From: Branchiostoma floridae
Lineage: Eukaryota > Chordata > Leptocardii > Amphioxiformes > Branchiostomatidae
DNA length: 64,000 nucleotides
Direction of reading: 5' to 3'
Assembly (NCBI RefSeq): GCF_000003815.2
Contig: NC_049979.1
Coordinates: 31,803,013-31,867,012, forward strand
The translations under genes were made by a program, and so were the position numbers. Of the stretch, positions 1 to 11,342 are shown piece by piece (within the stretch, counting starts at the first letter, position 1; every line of letters begins with the position of its first letter). Below the pieces are notes generated by a model, which saw nothing but the letters and a program-made list of their open reading frames with translations, was not told the DNA's origin and did not search any database.

Positions 1-1650
1 ATGTAGTTCATCAGAGCAGCGTGCATTTGTGCTAATCACAATGCAGTCTGTACGGTGGCAGAGGTTGAACTTGTTGTATTGAGTGCGAATGCACAGTCTG
101 CAAGGTGGCAGGGGTTGGAAGATTGAGTGCAAAAGCACAGTCTGCACGATGGCAAGGATTGGTAATAAGTGGCAGTGATTACACTTTGTCTGCTTGATGG
201 CGTATTTCATTCACTTTGGCTTTAACACGGCTCTGGTCTGTGCTGTGAAGAAATCTGCAATCGAAGACTGAAAGAGAAGGAAAACAATTTCTTGTGTCAA
301 CATTAAAACCAACTGAAAGAGCATATGTACATTTAATTGATGGAATACTAGTGGTTTCTAAACATATGACAATGGAGGTTTAAATAGACCTTGACATGAC
401 TAAAGGTAGCCAATTTCTTGGCATTCTTCAATATTTGTTGGAGAGGATCTGCTCCTCTCCTCCACCGACAGCATAAATCTTTTTAAAAAATGGGACCAAA
501 ATGAAGGCAATACGATAGAAACAGTCCTGAGAAGACATTTAAAGATGGCAAACGTTAGTTGGTAAGCAAGAAAGTAAGACACGAATGTGCTCAATCGTGT
601 GAAAATAGAACCTTGCATGTCCGAAAAGGATTGGGGAGGGGGGCTGTTTTGATTCACTTCGTCTTTTCGTGTTTATGAAATTATGTTCACGGCCGGACAA
701 ACCAGCGTCATTTATTGCACTTGTTAATACTTTGTTAACCTACAATGTCAGGGAAATACCACCCAGGAAACAAAAATGTCCGACAAATTATGCACAAAGA
801 AAACTGATCTAGCTACAGGCCTCACAAAAACACTGATAAAACAATGATTATTTTAGGAATCACTACGATAAAACCAGAAGTTTGATATATATAGTAGCTA
901 GAATATTATCTTACATATTCCAGGGCGTTACATTTTATTTCTTAATTAGCGATAACTTTGAAAGAAATGATGTAGAATGAAGACTAGGAAATGTAACAAA
1001 ACACTGATGTAAGATTCGACTCACACCGGAGTTTCTTAGGCATGCGTTCTTAAATGCGGCGCATATAGAATATGCATTGCAAACAAACAGTTATTGCTTG
1101 CCGCAGGACTAGGGTTGATATTTGAAAAATGATCCTAAATATTATGTATTGCGACTTCTCGTGTGACGTTTTGAGCTGGGGCTCTCCTAAACTCACGTTA
1201 GCGTTTTGCTGCGGTCTCGGAAGGTCTCTCCAACATTTTGATGACGTCATGGCTACTTATATATTCACATACAATTTATTAGCCTGATTTGGAAATTATT
1301 TCATCTTTATGAATAGCTAATGCAATTCTTGTTGCGAGATACTGCACTTGATTTTATGTCACTCCAAATGAATTTGGAATTTTACCATACAAACGCTTTA
1401 TTTATTCAATGTAACTAAATATTAAATGCTTTTAGAACCGACCGCAAACAGAAACAAATACGTAAAATGGACGGTTTAAAATTCAACGGGGATGTACCAT
1501 TGTCTGCCTAAGCCGTCAAACTTGTCCATGAGAAAGGCGATTTGGAAGGGCCTTTGAAAGGGTCTTTGGAAGAGCAAGGTTAACAGGTCCGTCCATCGAT
1601 CCATGGAACCATGGAAGAAACCTGGCGTAAAGCCTTGCCGCCCTTGCCGA
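1..1650. repeat. Copy 1 of a ~1.7-kb duplicated segment
   Basis: This segment reappears in the same orientation at 26255-28000 with very high identity by eye. It starts with short subrepeats around the phrase CACAGTCTGCACGGTGGCAG. Both copies share an AT-rich middle and a 3' part with overlapping GGAAGGGCC / GGGTCTTTGGAAG phrases. The window begins inside the repeat, so its true left end is not visible. A minus-strand open frame at 400-657 is not preserved in copy 2, because small indels change its end, so I do not call it a gene. I do not recognise the family; it could be a segmental duplication or a dispersed element. Confidence 0.9.
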
Positions 1651-1799
1651 ACTCCAGACGTTAAAAAAGGCCACTCAAAGTGGCAACCCACCAACACCAC
1701 AGCCAGACAACGCTGACTTTACATATTACATTGCAGATGCTTAGAGTGCTGGACTTCCTGCTGTTTAATTTATCTGACATTCATTCGCCCTCACTGTAA

Positions 1800-2115
1800 T
1801 ATGCCAGCCCAACATGTTTTGTTCATAAAATCTCAGTTCCAATTCTTATCGGTGATCATTATACAAACCTGCTTCGTCCATGTAAGATGAATATTTTGAG
1901 ATGTTAAAGTGTTGCTAATTCCAGCTCATTATATTAATTTATGCAAATGATCTGAAGGACCAGGTTTTGTACTAAACCCTCTCTTACCAGAGAGGGGAAT
2001 TTTGAGAGGGGAATCCTGTGTAAACTTCCGTTATATCTATTTTAAAAAATTATAATTTATGCTAATTGCATTACGTCATGGTTAAAATCCAAGATGGCGG
2101 ACAATGTCGGTATCA
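1800..2115 (-). mobile_element. Fragment of TTAA family B element (reverse)
   Basis: The stretch from TTTTGTTCATAAAATCTCAG through the ATCATTATACAAACC region and on to CCAAGATGGCGGAC matches the reverse complement of the internal part of the family B elements at 37.2-38.1 and 48.3-49.3 kb. The ends are missing and the copy runs into the assembly gap. It carries the YY1-like CCAAGATGGCGG motif. Confidence 0.7.
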
Positions 2116-2140
2116 ACGGTAAATACATGTTATTTTCACT

Positions 2141-2240
2141 NNNNNNNNNNNNNNNNNNNNNNNNNNNNNNNNNNNNNNNNNNNNNNNNNNNNNNNNNNNN
2201 NNNNNNNNNNNNNNNNNNNNNNNNNNNNNNNNNNNNNNNN
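2141..2240. other. Assembly gap (100 N)
   Basis: Exactly 100 unknown bases, the conventional placeholder for a scaffold gap. Open frames drawn through it are meaningless. The sequence on both sides belongs to TTAA-type elements, which probably caused the assembly break. Confidence 0.99.
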
Positions 2241-2263
2241 AAACGTATTGTAGAAAATTCCAG

Positions 2264-2462
2264 CTTGTCGATCCAAGTTTGCGGACAAATAACGTCGTTT
2301 TCTGTGTCGTCGTCATTGGCAACAAAAACTTGACAGAGTTAGATACCAATAAATTACCCTTTATAGTCATCGTTTTGTTTTATAACGGATATTTAGTCCC
2401 AAAGTTGACATTATGACGTCATAATTACGTCATATTACGTCGTAATAAAACTAAAATGACAG
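2264..2462 (+). mobile_element. Fragment of TTAA family A element
   Basis: Contains the family's internal signature: a GGCAACAAAAACTTG-type stretch followed by closely spaced TGACGTCA-like motifs (GACGTCATAATTACGTCAT near 2414). These align with the 52.5-53.3 kb full-length copy and with the fragment at 25.1 kb. No terminal repeat is preserved here. Confidence 0.6.
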
Positions 2463-2599
2463 GAAATATAAACAATTAATGGTACATTTTTCCCCCGAAT
2501 TTGGTGATCGTAACCCAAGCCCTTTTGAAATTACAAGGGGGGGTCGCCGGGGGGGGGGGGAAGAGAACCCCCCTCCCCCCGGCCGGAACCTTATATTCC

Positions 2600-3070
2600 G
2601 ATCTTCCGCTATCCTGACGAGAACCAATAGGCGCGCGTCATTTCGGCCACACCCACCCTTTCCCGCGCTTAGTTCAATTTTCTCAGCCTGCCAGGCCGCC
2701 ATGTTTGACCTGCTGTCTTGTCCTTGAACTGACAAACTTTACGCGAATAGACATGAAATTCTACGCATTCAACAGCAGCGCTTTGCTGCTCATGGAGTGG
2801 ACAATCCGAGAATCGTACTGTCCGGAGGAAACTGAGATCACTAACGCAGATGTGAACTTCCCAAGTCGGAACAAACTGTCGCCGACAGGCCACCAACAGA
2901 AGTGGTTGGAAATCAGAGAGAAGTTGACTATGGAAGGGGGATTCCTTGCCCACAAAGCCGCACCCAGTCTGGCTATAATGTAGTCGGATGCCGCTCGCTG
3001 TACTTTCCTCAAGTGTCACGTTCAGGCAGACAAAACATCGCACCGTTCGTGGACCGAGACATGGAAACAG
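2600..3070 (+). promoter_or_regulatory. GC-rich promoter-like region with putative first exon
   Basis: After the G/C homopolymers at 2540-2590 there is a compact, CpG-containing, non-repeat stretch with a CCAAT box (GAACCAATAGG near 2620), GGCGCGCG and CCCGCGC. An ATG at 2701 follows. A reading frame open from about 2845 runs into a good splice-donor context (GAAACAG/GTTAGT, about 3069). A different frame is open at 2705-2983. I cannot tell which frame, if either, is coding. Position and strand make this a candidate 5' end for the transposase-like gene whose exon starts at 5873. That link is inference. Confidence 0.35.
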
Positions 3071-3075
3071 GTTAG

Positions 3076-3625
3076 TTTGTGTGTAACGTTATGTGATAGC
3101 GTAGCCTTCACCATCAGTACTTGTGGCATGACCTACAGTGTAGTCCAATAACCTCCTTGCCTACTCCAATTGAATGTAATATAATGATTTATCAGGTGAT
3201 TATAATTCCTATACATATTGTTTGTGCTGGTGTTTACAATAACATAATATGACCTTCTTGTTCATTTGAATCTATGATGTATCAGATAATTATATTATTT
3301 TTCCTTCCTATTTGCCTTTACAGAGAAAACATTTTGTTTATGCTGGTCTTACACACCTCTTTCACAAGGTTTAAGTTGAGAATAGATGAACAGATGTAAG
3401 TGATTAGTGATCACTGCATGTGTGATTAAAGATGAGCACAACAAAGTACTGAGTGAAACCAAATTTGCATAATTAAAGACAAAAAGGCATATTTGGAGGG
3501 AAAATCCATGTCGCCTTGATGTTGAATTATAGGAATTCCATACACAAATGTAGGAGTCACTTGGCTGGGACCAAGGCGGAAGTGACGTCAAAACTCAAAC
3601 CCAGGATTCTAATCCTGAGTACAAC
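3076..3625. other. No gene seen; probable intron
   Basis: AT-rich single-copy-looking sequence between the putative first exon and a LINE fragment. I see no convincing exon, RNA gene or repeat boundary. Confidence 0.4.
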
Positions 3626-3629
3626 AATG

Positions 3630-3960
3630 AAGTTTATTTTGCAAGTCCATGCCCTAGGGCTAATTGCAATTACATGGCATAAACATAGGAGATATACAAG
3701 TGACAATGGACAGTTACAATCAAAATTCTACTCTTATTCTAGTCTAGTGTTAGATATTTCTAAACATGTTTGGTTTGACTTCTTTTTTGAAAGCAGACAA
3801 AAAGCTCTGAAAGCAGAGGGAAACGAAAAGCCCCACGTTTTCTACAATTTGTGGGTTCTGCAATTTCAAGAGAAAAGTGGATTTCTGTTTGTCTGTGAAT
3901 GTGGGGAAGTTGGAATATGTCAACAATATCCATGGCTGTTCTGGCTGCACTGTCATCCCT
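3630..3960 (-). mobile_element. 3' end of an EIEKGR-family LINE (minus strand)
   Basis: Read on the minus strand, the peptide contains NFPTFTDKQKSTFLLKLQNP, matching the C-terminus of the LINE fragment at 36.8-37.2 kb. It is followed by a 3' UTR with GCAATTAGCCCTAGGGC then AATAAAC. The same 3' end (GCAATTAGCCCAATGGGC, AATAAAC) closes the plus-strand copy near 24.80 kb. The 150-residue plus-strand open frame across this stretch is its antisense shadow. Confidence 0.7.
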
Positions 3961-4199
3961 TAAAATAAGTTAAATCCAATGGCAGAAGCTGTTTTCAATA
4001 AACAGGAGGCCCTTACTGTAGCATTATCATCTAACGAGAAAGAAATTTTCTCTATGTTCATCGTGTACTGGAAGGAAAGAGATTTTGGCCAAAAGACAGT
4101 TTTTCTTGCATCAGCCTTTTCTCAGTCCAGTTTTGTGGAAGTTATGAAATTTATGTGCAATTCTAATTTACAACGGTCATTAGAAATACAATGACATTG

Positions 4200-5135
4200 C
4201 ACAGGTTGGTTAGGTGAGGCATCTTTATCCAGAGACAAGGTGTAAAACTTTCCATGCAAGTATGGTTAGGTGTTGATTGTCGACCAGGTGACACGCCTTA
4301 CAAGTGCTAGTGGGATGTTGTATTCTACAGACCAACATTTCTGATATACGTAGAGGTAACAATCACGTAGAATGTTTGTTAAGTTTTATATGCAATTTTG
4401 TCACACTGGAAGTCGAGGTATCTCTGTCTAGACATCAGGTGAGGCACCTTACATGTAAGTAAGCTGAGTTATCTCTGTTTAGACACCAGGTGAGCATGCT
4501 ACAGGTAAGTATGGGGAAGGATCTTTGGCTACACACCCTGTGAGGCACCATACAGGTAAGTAAGGTGAGATTTCTCTGTCTAGACACCAGATGAGACACC
4601 TTACAGGTAAGTAAGGCGAGGTATCTTTGTCTGGACACCTGTTGAGGCACCATACAGGTAACTAAGGTGAGTTATCTCTGTTTAGACACCAGGTGAGCAT
4701 GCTACAGGTAAGTAAGGTAAGATTTCTCTGTTTAGACACCTGTTTGGTGAGGTTTCTCTCTCTAGACAACAGGTGAGACACTTTACAGGTAAGTAAGGTG
4801 AGGTATCTCTGTTTAGACACCTTTTTGGTGAGGTTTTTTTGTCTATAGACCAGGTGAGATACCTTACAGGTGTGTATAGTGAGGTGGCTTTGTATATAGA
4901 CCAGGTGAGATACCTTACAGGTGTGTATAGTGAGGTAGCTTTGTCTATAGACCAGGTGATATACCTTACAAGTATGTATGGTTTGTTAGCTTTGTCTATA
5001 CACCAGGTGAGATACCTTACAGGTGTGTATAGTGAGGTAGCTTTGTCTATAGACCAGGTGAGATATCTTACAGGTATGTATGGTTTGTTAGCTTTGTCTA
5101 TACACCAGGTGAAACACATAACATGTAATTTGATG
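4200..5135 (+). repeat. Minisatellite (~50-60-bp unit) of splice-donor-like motifs
   Basis: About 15 tandem units, many fitting the form TCTAGACACCAGGTGAG followed by CACCTTACAGGTAAGTAAG. Units in the 3' half (4835-5115) are more homogeneous, with a TCTATAGACCAGGTGAG form. By eye there are eight exact CAGGTGAG and five CAGGTAAGTA strings on the plus strand, all strong matches to the animal 5' splice site. The array sits where an intron of the downstream plus-strand gene would be. Long frames open through it on both strands are repeat artefacts. Confidence 0.9.
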
Positions 5136-5202
5136 TGACTCTGTCTAATGCCTAATTGACATTAAAGAAAACTCATCTTCTTGTTTTGTCCATATCTTGC
5201 AG

Positions 5203-5319
5203 AAGAGCAACAGCCATACAGTTATTGCAAGAAAAGATGGAAAAGTTTTAAAATGTTACTCAGCGGAAACGTGGAAATATAAAACAGTGCAAGTTAGCAG
5301 AAAAGGCTTGTTGCTTGTT
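5203..5319 (+). other. Possible short exon
   Basis: A pyrimidine-rich acceptor (TTGTCCATATCTTGCAG) is followed by an open frame beginning KSNSHTVIARKDGKV and stopping at about 5320. It has lysine-rich, protein-like composition. No donor is obvious, and I do not recognise the peptide. It could be an alternative terminal exon of the gene starting near 2.7 kb, or chance. Confidence 0.2.
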
Positions 5320-5872
5320 TAGCATTTGATTTTTGCACCAGAGAGACCCTATATGCCTCTTACACATGATGTCACTTCCAGACACCATGTCCCAGCCCAA
5401 TGGGAACAGGTCTGCACATGAACAGAAATAGATTGACATAATTTGCATAAGCAATTGGGGAAGCCTGCATGTCCTAAGATGTTCCTCCTTCATGTTCACC
5501 TGCCAAGTTATCAAACACCATCTTGAAAACACAATAATCAAAGAAATAATGGACATATTTTACTTACCACTGGTAATAAGTAACCTAGTTAAGGATGGCT
5601 AGGTGATTTGCCAATAAAATTAGGGATGAAATTTGCATGAAACAAGTGGGGGAAATGTCAATCATAACTCCTTTGTGTTGAATGGTAGGATGCCATCCTT
5701 GCACTACAGTACTAGTAGCTGCAGTTGGTGACATTGATGTGGTACTTCTGCTCATCATGACCAGTCCTCTTTGTTAAAAGTTTGCTTATCATCTGTGCTC
5801 ACAGCCACCATGCATCCTGCAATCTTTGGCTTTTGCATCGTCATTAAAACATGTCATTTTTGTCTTTTTCAG

Positions 5873-8567
5873 ATATCAGCTGCATACCAAACAAACGGGA
5901 CTCGTTATGGCATCACACAGAAAGTGTTTCACCAGTTGTTCAAGGAATGCGAGGGTTATTACAATTCAGATGTGTCTGTTGAAAGAAGTGTCGGGAACAG
6001 CACAGCACAAGGAGACTTGTCAAATAATGAGGGCAGCAGTGGCAGCTCAAGTAACGAGAATGATGACGACATATCAAGTAATGAAGTCTAGTACCCCTAA
6101 ATTCAACTTGTTCATCCAATTTGGCTTGACACCCAGAGGGAGGTCTTCAAGTCCCCTTGAACGTGGCAGAAGACTGTCAAACAATGACTATCAAGCCTAC
6201 AAGGTCCCACATGATCAACTTGATGCACACATTGAGGACATCTCCAAGCAGTACAGTGTGCATCTGAGAGTGATTAAAGGATTGAACGAGCGCACATGCA
6301 AAAGTGCTGACGGCACCGTCTATCAAGCAACTGAGAAAATGCTTGCATGTCATCGAAGTGGTGCCCCAACCCGGAAACGCACAATAAAGCGAAAAAGACA
6401 AGCCTCCAAGAAAGTTGGTTGCAAATTCCACGTCAGAGCTGTGGTGCCTGCTGATACAACTCTGCCTGTACAGATCTACCTACGTGGTATGCACACTAAT
6501 CACACCCCAGGGTCAGCTGAGGATCAGAGATGGCTTCCTGTTGATGAGCGTGTCCAATGCATTGCTACTGACTGTCTAGATGCAGGTCTGAGCATACAAA
6601 AGACAGTGAATATCATTCAGACTGCTCTGAACTCAGGCACCATAGGGGAGGTTGACAGATGCAGGTACAGAGAGGTCCCCACACGCAAAGAGCTAGTCTG
6701 TTTGCAGTATGAACGGAGACGACAAAACAGACTCACCGATAATGACTGGCTCAGCACCTATCAGAAATTGGAAGAGTATCAGGCGCAGGGAAAATGCTTA
6801 TTTTTCCAGAAGTATGATGACAAGGAGAACCCCCCATTTGTTGCAGTCTTGCAGACTGAATGGCAGCAAAAAATGGCCGAGCGTTTCAGTCCAAACAGCG
6901 CTTGGAGTGTCGACTCGACATTTGGACCACTCTATGCAGCCACTGTACCCAACCAGAATGGAGAGGGCATACCTATATTCTTCCTCCTGACTTCAGCTGA
7001 GAATGGACCGCAAGAGGAGATTGGACTAGAGGCAGGGTTCAAAGCCGTTTTCCAGAAACTACAAGTAAGACCAAATGCAATCGTAATCGACAAGTCTCTA
7101 ACTGAGAAAAAAGGGATTTGGAATGCTGTGAAGGATGATCCCCTGTCATGGGAGGGAGGTGAACAGGTGAAGTGTCGCATGTTACTCTGTTGGTTTCACA
7201 CCAAGACAGCTTGGACTGAAAACTTACTTCCTAGGCTACCAGTGGATGTTGCAGCCCAGGACTACGTACTGTTATGATGGCTACAACATGGGAGAAATAT
7301 CAAGAGGAAGAAGAACAGCTCATTGCTGACTTCAAACCACAGTCTAAAGTGATTGTACAGTATCTGAAAGGCTGGGACTGTGAGGAGTGGCTCTCCATGT
7401 GGGTCAGAGCAGGCCGTATGTTCCCGCACGGTAACCAAGACACAACAAATCTTGTTGAAAGGGAATGGATGACAATTAAGTATACCATACTTGATGGGAA
7501 GGCGAATCACCGTGTTGATAGGTTGCTCGATGCCTTGATTGGACATTCTAGGAATGGAAACTTTGATGGTGGACAGACAACTGTTGCCTTTTATGAAAAA
7601 AAAAAAAAACATGAGGCTGACATTGGCTTCAACACCAAACAGACCACCCAAACAGAGCGTAGACGCCATGAACTCGCTGAACTTTACATCACTGCGTACA
7701 AGCGAGACCGATCCATCATCAAGCTTGTGACCCTTCCACTCTTTGCTTGCATATTAAGAGTGAGCATGTCCCTGGTAAGTCATACACTGTAAGTCTCAAA
7801 GAACTGTACTGCAGCTGTGAGGACAATGCAAGAAAAGGTCAAAGGTGTAAACATCTTCTGGCAGGCCAGAAGTTTGTGGAGCAGTACCACCCTGACAGGC
7901 TGTCTGTAATAATGCCACCAGAATTGAATACTAGTAACATATCAGTGGAGAGGCAGCTGAGAGCCATTCCGGATCCATGGTCACACAAACAGTAGCTCCG
8001 AAAGATCACCTAAAATCACAGCTAACCAAACTAAATCATGCTGTGGATGAAATGTTAGAAAGCAGTGTGGATGAAATGACCGAGTACCAGTGTAAACAGA
8101 CAACCGATGTCGTTGAAGTGTCACTGCGTAATCTTCTGACAAGTACGACTATTAAGAAACCACAGAGTAAAGATGAGAGGGTGGCATCTTCGAGACTCTT
8201 AAAAACAATTCAATGTCGCAACATAGCAGCAAGAAGGCACAAACCAACATCTTCTACCACCTCAAAGCTTCCTGAGGACCCCGCAGCAACATCTACCACC
8301 TCAGAGCTTTCTGACAACCCCTCAGCAACATCTTCAAACACCCCAGTGCTTCCAGACGTCCCTGCCATTCCTGCTAGAAAGAAAAGGATGAAGGTGAAAC
8401 AAGTTCACAAAAGAACAGAACTGCCTGGAAAGCATTCTAAATTTAAAAGAGCTTCTTGTGACAACTGTGGCACAAACAATTATATTGCTGTGAGTAAGAA
8501 AGGGAAGATAATAACCGGACAGACAACCTGCAAAAACTGTGATGCTAATGTTTATTACAAGAAGTGA
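5873..8567 (+). pseudogene. Mutator-like (MULE) transposase-derived gene, frame broken
   Basis: The sequence begins after a splice acceptor (TTTGTCTTTTTCAG/ATATCAG). An acidic, serine/asparagine-rich segment (5873-6091) leads, out of frame, into the main block from M at 6081. That block has an RKRTIKRKRQASKK basic stretch and a C..C..HTNH zinc-finger-like pattern. The MULE catalytic core follows: SVDSTFG (Asp codon 6911), IVIDKS (Asp codon 7089), CWFH (C-x2-H, 7188-7199), and, after a frame change at about 7273, NLVEREW (Glu codon 7457). A SWIM finger follows (C-S-C at 7810-7818, C-K-H at 7846-7854), then a lysine-rich tail and a CDNC...CKNC ribbon (8458-8553). Frame changes occur near 6085, 7273, 7730 and 7980. 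The last three all look like one-base losses, so this is either a decaying gene or draft indels. MULE transposases cut and paste DNA, and several animal SWIM proteins are domesticated forms. Whether this copy is host or mobile is open; no terminal inverted repeats were found nearby. Confidence 0.75.
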
Positions 8568-8569
8568 AT

Positions 8570-10072
8570 AACTAACAAAAGAGTAACAAAAAGGTCAATT
8601 CCGAGTCACCGAGAGGGTTTTGAAATGATACTTGTATTGAGTTTGTAAGTAAAAGAACATTTCAGTCACTAAAGTTCTAAATTGTTCAAACAATTGAAAA
8701 TGATAGTTTGAACATGTTTGAACCTATCTGGATATGTTGGAAACATTGGGAAAGTAATGGTACAAATATCTCTTTATTTAGAACAATTTAGAAACATCTA
8801 TGTGTTTTTGGTATTGTTGGAACATTGACCAAATTATGTGTATGCGACAGGAGAACTACAGTATCTGTTCTTGTATGTGTATCTGTTCAGTCTGCAATTT
8901 GTAGCTGCCATTTGTAGCCTTAAGGGTGGCAGCCATTCCCTATACATCAACACCATTCAGCTGTGTTCGTAGAAGTCATAGTGAATAAATGTAACTGTAA
9001 TATTCAGCACACAAGGCAAGTTAGACCTACCCATATCTACTTCTAGTTCTACATCTACGATGTCATTCCTTACTGGTTTTCTGATATTGTCAGACTGAGT
9101 ATTTTGGTACTTAATGTGCTATCGCACAATAGTAACCTTACCTAAAAATCATCCACCTTTATTCTGTCTAGATCTACTCTCATCACAATGTTGTAGTGAT
9201 AGCTGCTGTGGAAATTGTATGTATGTATGTATGAGTCATATTATGAACAGTCACCGATGATCGATAGGGACTTGAATCATGATAGAAAGCTGATGAAATG
9301 ATTAGCACTCAAAGGCAGCAATAGCTCCTGAATATAGGAATGATGTTTATTAAAGTTTGAAAAAAATTGAATGCTTTGTCTTTCACTTCTGAGAATCACA
9401 GGCTTCCACTCAGTTGTCCCTGCAATCTTACCAGTGTTGTTGAAGAACTAGCAACTAAGAACATTTGCACAGATTGCCCTGTAAGTTTTAACCAGTTGAA
9501 GTAATTCCATGGCATAGGAATTAGAAAACTATTTCCTGTAGGCTATAATCAAGCAGGCGCATCCGAATTTTATTTCGGGTTTGGTGCCAAACACTGTAAG
9601 ACCTAGTCTAAACAGATATGGGGACCTCAAGCCATAATAAGTATGATAGAGGAAACAATGTTCCGAGAGAAACAGCTTTCATAAACATTTAAAACATACT
9701 GCATAGCTAAATTTGAGTAAAATGCTTTATTTTCGTGTCAAAAATAATGCTTTGTATGTCGGATTAAACACAGCACGTCAGCCGGAAGTAAAGTCCTTGT
9801 CCGGAGCATGTGTATAACCTTCAGTACACGGCTAATCCTCCTCTAAAAGTGTACGTATTTGATGAAATTTCTCGGGCGATCAAAGCAGATGTAAACACAA
9901 AGAGATGTTATCTCGAAATCTGCATTCTGTAAGGCAGTACGCTACGTATTTTTCGTAGCGAAAGGATTGTCGTTTACATGAAAATAATCCTGGTTTATAC
10001 ACGTACACTGGTACTGTGATAGCAACGTTCATCCCCCCACTTTAATATTATCACCCGCACTGCCATAACCAA
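8570..10072. other. 3' UTR and intergenic sequence, no gene seen
   Basis: AT-rich sequence downstream of the transposase-like gene. An AATAAA at about 8984 is a plausible polyadenylation signal, which would give a ~430-base 3' UTR. A short ATGT run lies near 9220. Nothing else is supported. Confidence 0.4.
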
Positions 10073-10144
10073 TCATGTTCAAATGGCACTGCAAAATGTA
10101 CGCCTGGGGTCCAAACGGACCCAACTCGGGTGTTTGAGGGTTAA
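10073..10144 (-). mobile_element. Terminal fragment of TTAA family B element
   Basis: Shows CGCCTGGGGTCCAAACGGAC, then CTCGGGTGTTTGAGGGTTAA. This is the short-spacer end of family B with its subterminal palindrome (one base changed) and the TTAA at 10141-10144. The rest of the element is absent. Confidence 0.75.
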
Positions 10145-10845
10145 ACCTGCTAAATATCACAAGGATCCATCTACGATTTGTTTGAATCACGCACACGCAC
10201 ACCAACACGCACTCATACACACATAAATACATACAAATAGATGCGAAGAAAACGCCACCTTATTACCGATTCATAAAGCAGTCCATTAAGTGATTAAGGT
10301 TATTATTAACCAAAATTAAGTTTTCAGACTTTTATATGATACGTATTTTTTGTCCCCTTAATTTGCCAAATGATGTTGCTTGCTTGCTCTAGCCTCTTTC
10401 AAGAGTTTCATTATTTGTAAGTAAAAGTTGACAATACGTTTGATATATGTCGATTCTTGAATGACGATTTCTTATGAAATCCAGGTCTAGGTTTGAAATA
10501 TGCAAATTTTTGTTGACAATGTTAATAATGGTAAATTAAATGATTATGTATCTACAAATACTATATAGACCTTGTCATATAAACATGCAAAAAAGGTACA
10601 TTCGTACTTCTGTATGTTCGATAACTATTTTATTAGTAAACGGGTTATTTTAATTCTGGAAATATAATTCTGCACGAGAACACCCCTTCAACAACACTGG
10701 TAATGCCCAGGTCAAAGTTTAAATTAGACTTTAGACCTTAGTTCATCCGCGCCGTTTCGCACATTGGGCAGCAAGTTCTCATAGGCCCGTGTCGGTTGCA
10801 GCGGTTTGCCAACGCCCTTATGTACTTGAGACAGCTATATAGCAA
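10145..10845. other. No gene seen; upstream region of fucosyltransferase
   Basis: AT-rich sequence with a CA-rich patch near 10190. It probably contains the promoter of the fucosyltransferase gene, but I could not identify a convincing core motif. Confidence 0.3.
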
Positions 10846-10849
10846 GAAT

Positions 10850-10925
10850 TTGCGACAAGTTTAAATGACCATTGAGCAGCTTGGCATAAAGGGTTTTAGC
10901 CCAAACCATTCTCTAAATAACATAG
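10850..10925 (+). other. Candidate 5' UTR exon of the fucosyltransferase
   Basis: A strong donor (ACATAG/GTAAGTATG at 10925/10926) pairs with a good acceptor (TTGTATTTCAG/GCG near 11198). This defines a ~270-base intron that contains the GT repeat. The fucosyltransferase start codon lies ~145 bases downstream in the second exon. The 5' boundary of this exon is not determined. Confidence 0.45.
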
Positions 10926-10985
10926 GTAAGTATGTTTTCTTTAATATTTGTATTCAACAGTCTTTACTCGATTTAGAAAAAAATC

Positions 10986-10999
10986 AGTGTGTGTGTGTA

Positions 11000-11050
<51 letters not shown>
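10986..11050 (+). repeat. (GT)n microsatellite
   Basis: Nearly pure GT dinucleotide tract, interrupted by a few A bases at its 5' end. It lies inside the putative 5' UTR intron of the fucosyltransferase. Confidence 0.95.
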
Positions 11051-11052
<2 letters not shown>

Positions 11053-11342
11053 TTGCGATCGATTTAGGTGCCTGCATACGTGTTTAAATGACGCGTTTGG
11101 ACTAAAATCCGCTGCCATCTTAGTTAAAAAATATAGGTTCACTGATTTTAGTAATGCCAGATAGTTTTAAATTATAATCTAATCTATATTGTATTTCAGG
11201 CGTCTACAGGAATTTTGTCTAATTTTCCACAGAATGCAAGCTGGGCTGCATTTAAATCGAAGCAAGCATAAAGGAGTCAACGGAATCTACGGATCAGAAG
11301 TCTCTAAAAGTGTTTATTAAGGTACCGTAAGAAACCTTAAAA

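Noticed and set aside
400..657. 85-codon minus-strand frame, also present near 26.7 kb
   Set aside because: The two copies differ by indels that change the frame and end, so there is no sign of selection for protein.
2479..2735. Overlapping plus- and minus-strand frames over G/C runs
   Set aside because: They depend on homopolymers whose length is unreliable in a draft assembly. The peptides are low complexity.
3516..3968. 150-codon plus-strand open frame
   Set aside because: It is antisense to a LINE 3' end that is recognisable on the minus strand.
4200..5135. Regular repeat units suggestive of a CRISPR array
   Set aside because: The units are contiguous and degenerate with no unique spacers, and the genome is eukaryotic.
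4435..5138. Repetitive frames such as WSIDKATSLYTPVRYLT on both strands
   Set aside because: They follow the minisatellite unit, whose period leaves frames open. They have no start context or homology.
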